Source: Alphaproteobacteria bacterium (GTDB lineage: Bacteria > Pseudomonadota > Alphaproteobacteria > Sphingomonadales > Rhodothalassiaceae). From it: 5,876 nt of DNA. A program made the translations under genes and the position numbers. The notes below the pieces were generated by a model. That model was not told where the DNA came from. It did no database searches and worked only from the letters and a program-made list of their open reading frames with translations. The stretch covers positions 1-5,876 of the forward strand of contig RFIU01000092.1 in NCBI GenBank assembly GCA_003695555.1, written 5' to 3'. Of this stretch, positions 5,826 to 5,876 are shown piece after piece (the first letter of the stretch is position 1; each line of letters begins with the position of its first letter).

Positions 5826-5876
5826 TCATTTCCCTTTCAGCGCCGCCTTCAGCCAGCTGACGACAGTGGCGCGGGC
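5826..5876 (-). CDS. C-terminal end of an unidentified protein (16 codons plus stop)
   Basis: Read on the minus strand, the last 51 bases translate to ARATVVSWLKAALKGK followed by TGA at 5828-5826, and the frame is open to the window edge. A WL-containing amphipathic tail such as this is common at the end of LysR-type regulators, among others, but 16 residues are too few to name a family. Support comes from the sharp change to non-coding character beyond the stop and a possible terminator about 50 nt downstream. Confidence 0.4.
   Translation of the reverse strand, partial: ARATVVSWLKAALKGK

Overview
The window looks like ordinary chromosome from a GC-rich alphaproteobacterium, most likely Hyphomicrobiales (Rhizobiales). 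This is inferred from base composition, promoter style (TTGNNN, 17 nt, weak -10), the ispH/rnhA neighbourhood, and protein character. No mobile element, CRISPR array, phage gene or defence system is visible. I found no convincing undescribed multi-gene system. The most interesting material is regulatory RNA upstream of gcvT.

Left part (1-714, minus strand): the N-terminal 103 codons of gcvT, the glycine-cleavage T protein, run off the left edge. Upstream lies a complete tandem glycine riboswitch (about 392-652), a short expression platform (310-391) and a good promoter (686-714). A perfect 10-bp complementarity joins the 3' core of the second aptamer to the bases just upstream of the gcvT Shine-Dalgarno. 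It is a ready candidate for the switching helix.

Middle (772-3047): a small unidentified lipoprotein gene on the minus strand lies back to back with ispH (last step of the MEP isoprenoid pathway) on the plus strand. ispH is followed after 58 nt by rnhA (RNase HI). In many rhizobial relatives thrB sits between these two genes; here it is absent. The lipoprotein-ispH gap holds candidate promoters for both directions and two GC-rich hairpins.

Right part (3107-5876): a long minus-strand gene, convergent with rnhA, encodes an exported DUF885-family protein with an HEAAPGHH motif, a predicted zinc peptidase of unknown substrate. Divergent from it is a tRNA-Arg(CCG) gene with its own promoter. About 370 nt without a supportable gene follow. 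The last 51 bases hold the C-terminal 16 codons of an unidentified minus-strand gene.

The genes are housekeeping functions (one-carbon metabolism, isoprenoids, RNA/DNA hybrid removal, translation) plus two envelope proteins of unknown role. Apart from ispH-rnhA they look like separate transcription units.
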